DNA of 64,000 bases from Microbacteriaceae bacterium (GTDB lineage Bacteria; Actinomycetota; Actinomycetes; Actinomycetales; Microbacteriaceae): positions 25,733 through 89,732 of the forward strand of contig WQZN01000010.1 of assembly GCA_009780695.1 (NCBI GenBank), read 5' to 3'. The stretch's first letter is position 1; the number at the start of each line of letters is the position of its first letter. The translations under genes were made by a program, and so were the position numbers. The notes below the pieces were generated by a model that was given only the letters and a program-made list of their open reading frames with translations, was not told where the DNA came from and made no database searches. Positions 7,705 through 15,783 of this stretch are shown here, piece by piece.

Positions 7705-9012
7705 GTGAGTGCCGCGAATCCTCCCACCGAGCCCATGCTGGTCTTGAGCGCGCGTCCGCGCTGGCGCGACATGTTCGCCTCGCTCAAGGTGCCGAACTAC
7801 CGGCTCTATGCGACCGGGCAGATCGTCTCGACGACGGCGCAGGGCATGCAGCGCATCGCGCAGGACTGGATCGTGCTGCAGATCTCGGGCAACGTGGCGG
7901 ATGTCGGCATCACGGTCGCCCTGCAATTCGCCCCCATGCTCGTCTTCGGCCTCTTCGGCGGCGTCATCGCCGACCGCTACCCGAAGCGCCGCATCCTGCA
8001 GGTCACGCAGACCGTCATGGCGCTGCTCGCCGCCACCATGGCGGTGCTCATCATCACGGGTGCGATCCAGGTGTGGATGATCTGGCTCATCGCGCTGATC
8101 GGCGGCTTCGCGATCCTCGTCGACAACCCGGCCCGCCAGTCGTTCGTCTCCGAGGTCGTCGGCCCGAACCTGCTGCGCAACGCCATCAGCCTCAACTCCT
8201 CGACGTTCCAGCTCGGCTCGCTCATCGGCCCGGCGCTCGGCGGCCTGCTGCTCTCGGCGATCGGCGGCGGCTGGTCGTTCGCGCTCAACTCGCTCGCGTG
8301 CGTCGGCACCATCTACGCACTCGGGCGCATGGACGGCTCGAAGCTGCTGCCCGCACCCAAAGTCGCCCGCGGCAGCGGCCAGCTGCGCGAGGGGCTCGCC
8401 TATGCGCGGCGCAAGCCAGAGATCCTGTTCACGCTCGTCGTGCTCGCCTCGATGTCGGTGTTCGCCTACACGATGCCGGTGCTGCTCACGGCCTTCGCCG
8501 ACCACGTGTTCAAGGTCGGCGCCACCGGCTACGGCATCTTCAACGCGCTCGTCGCGACGGGCGCGCTCGCGGGCGGCCTGCTGTCGACCCGGCGCGTCAT
8601 GGTGACGCTCAAGACCGTGGTGCTCGGCGGCGCCGCCCTCGGCGCCGTGCAGGCGCTCGCGGGGGTCGGGCCCGACATCATCCTGTTCAGCATGCTGCTC
8701 GTCGGCACGGGCTTCGCGAGCCTCTGGTACTTCACCGCGTCGAACTCGCTCGTGCAGATGTCGACGAACCTGTCGATCCGCGGCCGTGTGATGGGCGTGT
8801 TCGTGCTCGTGCAGCTCGGCGGCCAGGCGCTCGGCGGCCCCGTCATGGGCTGGCTCGTCGACACCTTCGGCCCGCACCTCGCGATGTTCGTCTCGGGCGC
8901 GGTGCCCCTCGTGGTCGCGCTCACGGCAGGCGTCGTGCTCGTCAAGTCGCGCGGCGGCAGCCTGCGCCGTATCGCGCGGGATGCCGTGCGGCCGCGGCGC
9001 GCGCGGGCCTGA
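7705..9012 (+). CDS. MFS transporter (EntS / MFS_3-type exporter)
   Basis: 435 aa from the GTG at 7705; several upstream in-frame starts exist, and 7630 would place the LysR box inside the gene. Twelve hydrophobic segments. The opening SLKVPNYRLYATGQIVSTTAQGMQRIAQDWIVLQ and the loop ADRYPKRRIL match the MFS_3 group of transmembrane exporters (EntS-like). The cargo is unknown. Expression is probably governed by the divergent LysR regulator. Its 3' end faces the ROK gene across a 60-bp palindromic repeat. Confidence 0.85.
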   Translation: MSAANPPTEPMLVLSARPRWRDMFASLKVPNYRLYATGQIVSTTAQGMQRIAQDWIVLQISGNVADVGITVALQFAPMLVFGLFGGVIADRYPKRRILQVTQTVMALLAATMAVLIITGAIQVWMIWLIALIGGFAILVDNPARQSFVSEVVGPNLLRNAISLNSSTFQLGSLIGPALGGLLLSAIGGGWSFALNSLACVGTIYALGRMDGSKLLPAPKVARGSGQLREGLAYARRKPEILFTLVVLASMSVFAYTMPVLLTAFADHVFKVGATGYGIFNALVATGALAGGLLSTRRVMVTLKTVVLGGAALGAVQALAGVGPDIILFSMLLVGTGFASLWYFTASNSLVQMSTNLSIRGRVMGVFVLVQLGGQALGGPVMGWLVDTFGPHLAMFVSGAVPLVVALTAGVVLVKSRGGSLRRIARDAVRPRRARA

Positions 9013-9038
9013 GCGCTCGACCCCTACCCCACACTTCC

Positions 9039-9098
9039 GGGAGCCGGATCCGCTGTGAGGGAGCCGGATCCGGTTCCCGCACAGCGGATCCGGTTCCC
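9039..9098. repeat. 60-bp triple-palindrome repeat, copy A
   Basis: Three GGATCC cores at 9046, 9066 and 9086, exactly 20 bp apart. The outer 19-nt arms (9039-9057 and 9080-9098) pair with one G-T wobble, and the central 20 bp (9059-9078) is nearly self-palindromic. It lies between the convergent MFS and ROK genes. Just beyond it GACGTCAGCGGT occurs twice (9105-9116 and 9132-9143). Copies B and C are at 14111-14170 and 38367-38426. Confidence 0.85.
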
Positions 9099-9150
9099 GA
9101 ACGCGACGTCAGCGGTACGCCGCCGCGCAATGACGTCAGCGGTGCGGCGG

Positions 9151-10098
9151 TCAGGCGAGCGGCGGGATCATCTCCGCGCGGAAGATCAGTGCGGCAGCGC
9201 CGATGAGCGGGCCCTCGTCCGAGAGGCCGGAGGGCACGACCTTCGTCTTGCGCACGAACTCGAAGTGGTGCTCGGCGAGGCGCGCGCGGATGAAGTCGAA
9301 CAGGTCGGGCGTCGCGTGCGAGAAGCCGCCGCCGATCGCGACGATGTCGAGGTCGAGCAGTGCGGAGGCGCTGCCGATCGCCTGGCCGAGCGCCCGGCCG
9401 GTGCGTTCCACCGCCGCGCGGGCGACGAGGTCGCCCGCCGCATAGGCGGCGGCGAGGTCTTCGCCGGTCGACCCTGCGAAGCCCTGCGAGCGCGCGAACG
9501 CGACGGTGTGCGGGCCGCTCGCCATCGCCTCGAGCACGTTCGGATTGCCGAAGGTGGTCTCGCCGACGATGCCGGCGACCTCGACGTGGCCGATGTGGCC
9601 GGCGTTGCCCGTGCGGCCCGTGATGACGCGGTCGTTGGCGATGAGGCCGCCGCCGACGCCCGTCGAGACGACCATTCCCATGACGTTCGAGTAGCCCTGC
9701 GCCGCACCGACCCAGTGCTCGGCGAGCACGATCGCGACGCCGTCCATCTCGAGCGTGACGGGCACCTCGAAACCGGCATCCTTCACGACGCCCGCGACGA
9801 GCTCGCGCATCGGATAGCCGCGCCACGACGGCACGTTGAGCGGCGAGATCGCACCCGCCGCGCGGTCGATCGGACCTGCGCAGCCGATGCCGGCGCCGAC
9901 GAGCTCGGCGTCGCCGAGCGCGGCGAGCGCGAACCGCACGACGGAGGTGACGGAGGCCTCGAGCTCCGCGACCTCGGCGGAGCGCCCGGTCGCCGCGCGC
10001 AGACGCGAGCCTTCGACGAGGGCGCCGTCCGATCGGACGAGTGCGGCTTCGACCTTGGTGCCGCCGAAGTCGACGGCGAGAGCGACGGTGCTGGGCAT
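9151..10098 (-). CDS. ROK family sugar kinase / glucokinase-like
   Basis: 315 aa. The ATP-binding DFGGTK motif is at residues 10-15, with GIGCAGP and STGVGGGLI further on and the catalytic Asp in LEMDGVAI. After GHIGHVEV the family normally has a CxCGxxGCxE zinc site; here that stretch has no cysteine (VAGIVGETTFGNPNVLEAMASG). It therefore belongs to a zinc-free variant, and the substrate (glucose, N-acetylmannosamine or other) is uncertain. TAGGCT lies 7 bases before the ATG. No helix-turn-helix, so it is a kinase and not a ROK repressor. Confidence 0.85.
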   Translation of the reverse strand: MPSTVALAVDFGGTKVEAALVRSDGALVEGSRLRAATGRSAEVAELEASVTSVVRFALAALGDAELVGAGIGCAGPIDRAAGAISPLNVPSWRGYPMRELVAGVVKDAGFEVPVTLEMDGVAIVLAEHWVGAAQGYSNVMGMVVSTGVGGGLIANDRVITGRTGNAGHIGHVEVAGIVGETTFGNPNVLEAMASGPHTVAFARSQGFAGSTGEDLAAAYAAGDLVARAAVERTGRALGQAIGSASALLDLDIVAIGGGFSHATPDLFDFIRARLAEHHFEFVRKTKVVPSGLSDEGPLIGAAALIFRAEMIPPLA

Positions 10099-10108
10099 AC
10101 CGCCCAGC

Positions 10109-11044
10109 CTAGAGAACCCCGAGGATGCCGCGCGCGACCCGCACGTCGTCGGCGATCTGCTCGATGAGCGCGGGGACGCCCTGGAACGCGACCATGCCGC
10201 GGATGCGCCGGGCGAACACGACCTCGACCTCGTGGTCGTAGAGGTCGATCGTCTCGCCGATGACGTGCGCCTCGACCTGCTTCTGGGGGACGCCCTCGAA
10301 CGTCGGGTTGTTGCCCACCGAGATCGCCGCCGGGCGGCGCACGCCGCCGTCGACGAGCCAGCCGGCGTAGATGCCGTCGGCCGGGATCAATCCCTCGGAT
10401 TCCGGCGAGAGGTTCGCAGTCGGGAAGCCGAGCTCGCGGCCCCGCTTCGCGCCGTGCACGACGAGGCCGCGCACCGCCGGGCAGCGGCCGAGCAGGCGGG
10501 TCGCCTCGTCCACATCGCCGTCGGCGAGCAGACCGCGGATCTTCGTCGACGAGACGCGCTCCCCCGCGCTGCCCGTGACGTCGTCGATGAGCTCGACCGT
10601 GAAGCCCAGCTCGCGGCCGAGGCGCTCGAGCAGCGCGACGTCGCCGCCGTTGCCCGCGCCGAAGCGGAAGTCGCTGCCGACGTACACGCGCGCGGCGTGC
10701 AGGGCGCCGACGAGGAGCTCGGAGACGAAGCGCTCGGCCGTGACGGCGGCGAAGGCCTCGTCGAAGTGGACGACGAGCGCGGCATCCACGCCCGTCTCGG
10801 CCAACAGCTCGAGCTTCTGCTCGACACTGACCAGCGGCTCGGGGCAGCGCGCGGGCGCGATGACGGCGAGCGGGTTGCGGTCGAAGGTGACGACCGCGGG
10901 CACGAGCCCCGCCGCGCGGGCGTCGTCGACGAGGTGAGCGAGCACCGCCCGGTGACCGGAGTGCACGCCGTCGAACTTGCCGATCGTCACGGCGCTCGGG
11001 CCGAAGCCCGGCTCGATCTCGGCGACCGAGCGGAAGACCCTCAT
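10109..11044 (-). CDS. ribF: Bifunctional riboflavin kinase / FAD synthetase
   Basis: 311 aa. Makes FMN and FAD from riboflavin. N-terminal nucleotidyltransferase domain with IGKFDGVHSGHRAVL (HxGH-type motif), then the riboflavin kinase domain with VVHGAKRGRELGFPTANL and GNNPTFEG. I start at the ATG at 11044 (MRVFRS), preceded by GAAGGCGG. The ATG overlaps the stop of the upstream membrane protein gene by 4 bases (ATGA), so the two are translationally coupled. It belongs to the usual truB-ribF neighbourhood. Confidence 0.95.
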   Translation of the reverse strand: MRVFRSVAEIEPGFGPSAVTIGKFDGVHSGHRAVLAHLVDDARAAGLVPAVVTFDRNPLAVIAPARCPEPLVSVEQKLELLAETGVDAALVVHFDEAFAAVTAERFVSELLVGALHAARVYVGSDFRFGAGNGGDVALLERLGRELGFTVELIDDVTGSAGERVSSTKIRGLLADGDVDEATRLLGRCPAVRGLVVHGAKRGRELGFPTANLSPESEGLIPADGIYAGWLVDGGVRRPAAISVGNNPTFEGVPQKQVEAHVIGETIDLYDHEVEVVFARRIRGMVAFQGVPALIEQIADDVRVARGILGVL

Positions 11045-11523
11045 CGTGCCGCCTTCGCGCGGATGCCGGCGGGGTGCTTCCTGAGCCACAGCATGCCCGC
11101 GAGCGGCAGCACGAGCGGCACGAACCAGTAGCCCTGCCCGAAGACCGTCCAGACCGTCGCGGTGTCGCCGAAGGCGTTGCCGGAATCGGGGCCCAGGGCG
11201 TTCGGCCAGAACGTCGTGATCGCCCCGACGACGATGACACCGGCGAACTCGATCGAGACCGTGACCCAGGCGACGCGGTACCAGGCGCCCTTGTGGATGA
11301 TGAGCGCCGCCGTCGCCAGCAGGTAGACGACCGCCGAGACGCCCGAGATCGAGATCGCGATCGGCGCCTTCGAGAAGTGGTCGATGATCTGGAACGCGCT
11401 GCGCCCCACCGCGGCCATGACGAGCACCAGATAGACCGCGACCAGCACGGTCAGCGTGCCCGTGCCGACGAGCCGGGGCATCGCGGCCGAGAGGCGCGCG
11501 GTGACGGATTTCGACTCGGACAT
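11041..11523 (-). CDS. Four-helix membrane protein coupled to ribF
   Basis: 160 aa with four hydrophobic segments (about residues 20-42, 52-77, 84-107 and 128-147); no family recognised. TAGAAT lies 8 bases before the ATG and the stop overlaps the ribF start by 4 bases, so it is the first gene of a two-gene unit with ribF. Function unknown; a link to flavin metabolism is suggested only by position. Confidence 0.75.
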   Translation of the reverse strand: MSESKSVTARLSAAMPRLVGTGTLTVLVAVYLVLVMAAVGRSAFQIIDHFSKAPIAISISGVSAVVYLLATAALIIHKGAWYRVAWVTVSIEFAGVIVVGAITTFWPNALGPDSGNAFGDTATVWTVFGQGYWFVPLVLPLAGMLWLRKHPAGIRAKAAR

Positions 11524-11633
11524 CGGTATCGATTCTAGGTTGGCGGTGCGGATGCCTGTGCCGCCGGTGGTGGGGTCACTCGGCTTGTCGATGGCCGGGT
11601 TCCGGCGCCGGTCCTCGCTGCGCTCGGGCCGGG

Positions 11634-11698
11634 GTGATCTGGACGGTCGATGACGGGCATGCCACTGGCATGCCCGTCACGCGGCCGTCCAGATCACC
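11634..11698. terminator. Nested hairpin at the end of the truB operon
   Basis: A 14-bp outer stem (11634-11647 with 11685-11698) encloses a 13-bp inner stem (11651-11663 with 11667-11679, loop ACT). The inner stem contains the stop codon of the upstream-coded membrane protein, and the right outer arm is its last coding bases. Likely a Rho-independent-type terminator or 3' stabiliser without a T tract. Confidence 0.7.
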
Positions 11699-12039
11699 CA
11701 CATCCGGTACAGCATGATCGCGACCGCGAGCCCGGCCACGCCGAGCACCACGACCGACCAGCGGCCGCGCTCGATGAGCGCCCACACCATCGCGAGCAGC
11801 GGCAGCACGAGCACGGCGACCTGGTACATCCAGAACTCGAGCAGGCTGCCCTTCGGATGGTTGCCGACGCCCGGCGCGATGGCCGCCGTCACGAGCTGCG
11901 CGACGAGCAGCACGAAGACGAGCGCCATCGCGCCCATCGTGAGGTCGCCGGGCTTCCGGCCCGCGATGCCGAGCACGAGGCACAGCAGCCCCGCGGCGAG
12001 CGCGATCGCGATCTGGGCGAAGGTGAACCAGGCGACCAT
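11677..12039 (-). CDS. Four-helix membrane protein downstream of truB
   Basis: 120 aa, four hydrophobic segments, family unknown. Its ATG shares one base with the truB stop (TGATG), and the purine-rich GAGGAGGA at the end of truB serves as ribosome binding site. It is therefore translationally coupled to truB. The coding end folds into the hairpin at 11634-11698. Confidence 0.75.
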   Translation of the reverse strand: MVAWFTFAQIAIALAAGLLCLVLGIAGRKPGDLTMGAMALVFVLLVAQLVTAAIAPGVGNHPKGSLLEFWMYQVAVLVLPLLAMVWALIERGRWSVVVLGVAGLAVAIMLYRMWVIWTAA

Positions 12040-12956
12040 CAGTCCTCCTCGACGGCGGGGAAGCCGGTCTCGACGCGCACGACGCCGGTCGCCGAGACCG
12101 TGACGAGGGCGACGAGGCGCCCGTCGGGCGCGACGGCGGCGTGGATGCCGGGGACCGCAGGCGCGTCGACCTGCAGCTTCTTGCCGTGGCCGAGGTCGAC
12201 CGCCTGCTGCACGTCGAGCTCGAGGCGCGGGAAGAGCAGGGACGCGGCATCCGTCGGCGCCAGCAGCACGTCGGCGACGGCGACCTCGCCCGACACGAGG
12301 GCGTCGAGTGGGGTGGCTGCAACGACGTCGAAGGGGCCGACCGCGGAACGCCGCAGCATCGTGAGGTGGCCGCCGATGCCGAGGCCCGCACCGAGGTCGC
12401 GAGCGAGGGCGCGGATGTAGGTTCCCGACGAGCACGCGACGCGGACGTCGAGGTCGATGAGGCCCGGCATCCGCCGCAGCTCGCTCACGTCGAACGCGTC
12501 GATCGTGACGGGCCTCGCCTTGAGCTCGACGGTCTCGCCGGCGCGGGCGCGCGCGTAGGCGCGCTTGCCGTCGACCTTGATGGCGCTGACGGTGCTCGGC
12601 ACCTGCTCGATGGGGCCGGTGAGGGCGCGGATGCCGGCGGCCACGGCATCCTCGACGATCACGTCGACGACCGCCGCGTCGGCCTTCTCGGTCAGCTCGC
12701 CCTCGGCGTCGTCGGTCACGGTCGCCTCGCCGAGGCGGATCGTCGCCTCGTAGACCTTGCCGGTGCCGACGACGTGCGTCAGCAGGCGCGTCGCCGTGCC
12801 GACGCCGATGATGAGCAGGCCCGTGGCCATCGGGTCGAGCGTGCCGGCGTGGCCGACTTTGCGCGTGCCCGCGGCACGGCGCACACGGGCGACGACGTCG
12901 TGGCTCGTGAGGCCCTGCGGCTTGTCGACGAGCAGGATGCCGTTGGGTTGACTCAC
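12039..12956 (-). CDS. truB: tRNA pseudouridine(55) synthase
   Basis: 305 aa. Forms pseudouridine 55 in the T-loop of tRNA. The catalytic block GHAGTLDPMATGLL holds the nucleophile Asp, and the N-terminal GILLVDKPQGLTSHDVV is diagnostic. I start at the GTG at 12956 (SQPNGILL) because TACTCT lies 7 bases before it and homology begins there. It heads a short unit with the downstream membrane protein and is part of the nusA-infB-rbfA-truB-ribF neighbourhood. Confidence 0.95.
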   Translation of the reverse strand: MSQPNGILLVDKPQGLTSHDVVARVRRAAGTRKVGHAGTLDPMATGLLIIGVGTATRLLTHVVGTGKVYEATIRLGEATVTDDAEGELTEKADAAVVDVIVEDAVAAGIRALTGPIEQVPSTVSAIKVDGKRAYARARAGETVELKARPVTIDAFDVSELRRMPGLIDLDVRVACSSGTYIRALARDLGAGLGIGGHLTMLRRSAVGPFDVVAATPLDALVSGEVAVADVLLAPTDAASLLFPRLELDVQQAVDLGHGKKLQVDAPAVPGIHAAVAPDGRLVALVTVSATGVVRVETGFPAVEED

Positions 12957-13090
12957 GTCGTCCAGAGTATTGCCCCTCATCCCGACTCCCCCGCCCCTTC
13001 CCCCCAAGTGTGAGTTCGGGCTCACCCCTCGCGGCGGGGACAGCCCGACGGCACGCCTCGGGTGAGTTCGAGCGCTCGTAGGGTGGACCC

Positions 13091-14062
13091 ATGCGAATCG
13101 GGGTCATCGGGGCCGGCGCCATCGGCGGCACGGTCGCCGCACTGCTCGACCGCGCCGGGCACGAGGTCGAGGTCACGGCGCGCGGGGCGACCCTCGCCGC
13201 GATCCGTGAACGCGGGCTGCGCCTCGACGGCAAGTGGGGCGAGCACACCGCGCGGGTGACGGCGAACGAGGCGTTCACGAGCACGCCCGAGATCGCCTTC
13301 GTCACCACGAAGGCGCAGGACGCGGCATCCGCCCTCGCCGCGAACGCGACACAGCTCGCGGGGGTGCCGATCGTCGTCGTGCAGAACGGCCTCGAGGGGC
13401 TCGAGACGGTGCGGAGCGTGCTGCCGGATGCCGAGGCCTACGGCGCCCTCGCCCTCTACGCCGCGCAGAACGTCGAGCCGGGCCGCGTCACGATCACGGC
13501 CCCCGCCGACACCGTGGTCGACCGCTCGCGGGCCGCCGCCGACCTGCTCGGCGGGGTCATGCCGACGAAGGTCACCGACAACTTCCGCGGCGCGCAGTGG
13601 ACGAAGCTCGTCATCAACATGATCAACGGCACCCCAGCGGCGACCGGGCTGTCGGTGCAGCAGACGATCGCTGACCCCGTGCTGCGGCCGATCGTCACGG
13701 CGTTGCTGCGCGAGGCGGCGCGCACGGGGCTCGCGCACGGCGTCCGCTTCGACCCGCTGCAGGGGCTCACGCACGCGGCCGTGCGCTTCGTCGCCGCCGC
13801 ACCCCTGTGGGCCGGGCAGCTCGTGCCGCTGCGCATGGCGCGGCACCTCGGCACGGTGCCCAACCTCGGCTCGACGCTGCAGAGCATCAAGCGCGGCCAG
13901 CCGACCGAGATCGACTACCTGAACGGCGCCGTGGTCGCACAGGCGGTGGCCGTCGGGCGGCGCGCGCCCGTCAACGAGGTGATCGTGACTGCCGTACACG
14001 AGGTCGAGCGCTCGGGCGTCTTCCTCACCCCTGCGGAGCTCGCGGCGCGGACGCGACGCTGA
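13091..14062 (+). CDS. Ketopantoate reductase family protein (ApbA/PanE)
   Basis: 323 aa. NAD(P)-binding Rossmann motif GAGAIGG at residues 7-13, TTKAQD (the Lys contacts cofactor/substrate in PanE), VVQNGLEG, and the C-terminal catalytic region KLVINMINGTPAA. It may reduce 2-dehydropantoate for pantothenate synthesis, but the family also holds other 2-keto acid reductases and no pan genes are nearby. TAGGGT (13079-13084) is exactly 6 bases before the ATG, so it is probably leaderless. Confidence 0.85.
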   Translation: MRIGVIGAGAIGGTVAALLDRAGHEVEVTARGATLAAIRERGLRLDGKWGEHTARVTANEAFTSTPEIAFVTTKAQDAASALAANATQLAGVPIVVVQNGLEGLETVRSVLPDAEAYGALALYAAQNVEPGRVTITAPADTVVDRSRAAADLLGGVMPTKVTDNFRGAQWTKLVINMINGTPAATGLSVQQTIADPVLRPIVTALLREAARTGLAHGVRFDPLQGLTHAAVRFVAAAPLWAGQLVPLRMARHLGTVPNLGSTLQSIKRGQPTEIDYLNGAVVAQAVAVGRRAPVNEVIVTAVHEVERSGVFLTPAELAARTRR

Positions 14063-14110
14063 TCGCGAGGCGCGCTTCGCACGGTTCCTGCGTGTCTGCG
14101 CGGCACGTCC

Positions 14111-14170
14111 GGGAACCGGATCCGCTGTCCGGGTGCCGGATCCGGTTCCCTGACAGCGGATCCGGTTCCC
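14111..14170. repeat. 60-bp triple-palindrome repeat, copy B
   Basis: GGATCC cores at 14118, 14138 and 14158, 20 bp apart. The outer arms are perfect over 22 nt (14108-14129 with 14152-14173); the central unit is palindromic apart from two mismatches. It lies between the convergent panE-like and uridine-kinase-like genes. The rest of 14063-14263 shows no coding signal. Confidence 0.85.
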
Positions 14171-14263
14171 GGAAGCTCGCCATCACGCGTGCGACACCGA
14201 CGCGACGCCGCACGGATGCACAACAGGACGGACACTCGGAGACCGATGCGACGGCGCGGATCC

Positions 14264-14833
14264 TCAGCACGAGTCGCTGAGGACGCGCTTCGGCAGTTCG
14301 GGGTTCGACGTGTCCACCACGGCGCCGGCCGCGAAGAACGGCGAGGTCTCGGCGAGGTAGGCCTGATCGCCCTCGGCCTGCTGCGCGTCGACGTAGACCA
14401 GGAAGTGCCAGATGCCGCTGAGCCTGCCGAGCAGGTAGGCGCCGTCGACGATGAGCACGGCGTCGGCCGGCCCGGTCTTCCACTCCGAGAGCGCGGGCAG
14501 ATCGCGCGCGGCGTCGAAGGCGGAGGTCTGGAAACCGGTGCTCCCCGCCATCCGCCACGGGTCGAGCAGCACACGTCGGAACGTGCCCTCGTCGTAGGCC
14601 GCATCGCGCGCACCGCGCGTCGACCTCGGCAGCAGGAAGTCGCTCATCGACGCCCGGAAGGCCGGCGTTCCGCCCTCGTCGAACACGGCGGACAGGTCGT
14701 CGGCGAGCGCGCCGGCCCCCGCCCCAGGGAAGCCCTCGACCCCGATGATGCGACGCCCGTGCGGGTAGTTGCCGAGGAACTCGTCACGCAGGCCCCGGAG
14801 GAAGTCGACCCGGGGCGTGGACACCAGCTGCAT
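14264..14833 (-). CDS. Uridine-kinase-like P-loop protein with degenerate Walker A
   Basis: 189 aa. The layout follows uridine kinase / phosphoribulokinase-type proteins: IIGVEGFPGAGAGALADDL where Walker A should be, MSDFLLPR, AYDEGTFRRVLLDPW, and VLIVDGAYLLGRLSGIWHFLVYVDA. The P-loop Gx4GK[ST] is replaced by GFPGAGAG, so the lysine is missing. It may bind nucleotide without kinase activity or be a different enzyme. TACGCT lies 6 bases before the ATG; it is divergent from the mutY-like gene. Confidence 0.65.
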   Translation of the reverse strand: MQLVSTPRVDFLRGLRDEFLGNYPHGRRIIGVEGFPGAGAGALADDLSAVFDEGGTPAFRASMSDFLLPRSTRGARDAAYDEGTFRRVLLDPWRMAGSTGFQTSAFDAARDLPALSEWKTGPADAVLIVDGAYLLGRLSGIWHFLVYVDAQQAEGDQAYLAETSPFFAAGAVVDTSNPELPKRVLSDSC

Positions 14834-14839
14834 GCTTCG

Positions 14840-14860
14840 AGCGTACGCCGAACGTAGGCT
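14840..14860. promoter_or_regulatory. Divergent pair of leaderless -10 elements
   Basis: In a 33-base gap two -10 boxes point away from each other: TACGCT on the minus strand (14840-14845) 6 bases before the kinase-like ATG, and TAGGCT on the plus strand (14855-14860) 6 bases before the mutY-like GTG. Each gene's -35 region must lie inside the other gene. Confidence 0.7.
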
Positions 14861-14866
14861 CTGACG

Positions 14867-15748
14867 GTGCCCGCGCAGACCCTCACTCCCCTCGCCGCCG
14901 CCGTGAACACCTGGTTCCGAGCCGAGGCGCGCGAGCTGCCGTGGCGCGAGCCCGGATGCTCGGCCTGGGGCATCCTCATCAGCGAGTTCATGCTGCAGCA
15001 GACGCCCGTCGTCCGCGTGCTGCCGCAGTGGCAGGCGTGGCTCGAGCGCTGGCCCACGCCCGCCGATCTCGCCGCGGTGCCGCCGGGCGAGGCGGTGCGC
15101 GCGTGGAACCGGCTCGGCTACCCGCGCCGCGCCCTGTGGCTGCACGCGTGCGCCGTCGCGATCACCGAGCAGCACGGCGGTGTCGTGCCGTCGGATGTCG
15201 ACACCCTGCTCGCCCTGCCCGGCGTCGGCCCCTACACGGCACGGGCGGTCGCGGCCTTCGCCTACGGTGTGCGCACTCCCGTCGTCGACACGAATGTGCG
15301 GCGCGTGCTCGCCCGCGCGGTCGACGGGCTGGGCGAGCCCGCTCCCCCGGCGGCGGCGCGCGATCTGGCGGCGATGGATGCCCAGCTGCCGGCATCCCGC
15401 GACGACGCCCGCACCTTCAACGCCGGCGCGATGGAGCTCGGCGCGCTCGTCTGCACGGCCCGCGCGCCGCGCTGCGACGCCTGCCCGGTCGCCGGCCTGT
15501 GCGCGTGGCGTGCAGCCGGCTACCCTGCCTACGACGGCCCGCGCAAGGCCGTGCAGAAGAAGTACGAGGGCAGCGACCGCCAGGTGCGCGGCCTCATCAT
15601 GCGCGAGCTGCGCGGCGCGCACATGCCGGTCTCCGATGCCGAGATCGCGGGGCTGTGGCCGGATGCCGCGCAGCTCGATCGCGCTCTTTCCGGTCTGCTC
15701 GCCGACGGCCTCGCCGTGCGCGACACAGCCGGCTACGTGCTGCCGTGA
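14867..15748 (+). CDS. mutY: A/G-specific adenine glycosylase, short form
   Basis: 293 aa. Removes adenine mispaired with 8-oxoguanine. Catalytic Glu in SEFMLQQTPV, helix-hairpin-helix LPGVGPYTARAV with the following Asp in TPVVDTNVRRVLAR, and the [4Fe-4S] ligands Cx6Cx2Cx5C in CTARAPRCDACPVAGLC. The MutT-like C-terminal domain that reads 8-oxoG in E. coli MutY is missing; a short winged-helix-like tail is present. GTG start with TAGGCT 6 bases upstream. Confidence 0.9.
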   Translation: MPAQTLTPLAAAVNTWFRAEARELPWREPGCSAWGILISEFMLQQTPVVRVLPQWQAWLERWPTPADLAAVPPGEAVRAWNRLGYPRRALWLHACAVAITEQHGGVVPSDVDTLLALPGVGPYTARAVAAFAYGVRTPVVDTNVRRVLARAVDGLGEPAPPAAARDLAAMDAQLPASRDDARTFNAGAMELGALVCTARAPRCDACPVAGLCAWRAAGYPAYDGPRKAVQKKYEGSDRQVRGLIMRELRGAHMPVSDAEIAGLWPDAAQLDRALSGLLADGLAVRDTAGYVLP

Positions 15749-15783
15749 GGCTGGCGCGCAACCCGCGTCGCTAGCCTGGTGCA

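Noticed and set aside
9039..9098. CRISPR-like array from the regularly spaced GGATCC units
   Set aside because: Only three palindromic units with no unique spacers between them and no cas genes.
9105..9143. GACGTCAGCGGT direct repeats as a regulatory site
   Set aside because: Only two copies, 27 bases apart, just beyond the ROK stop; no promoter or gene start to regulate.
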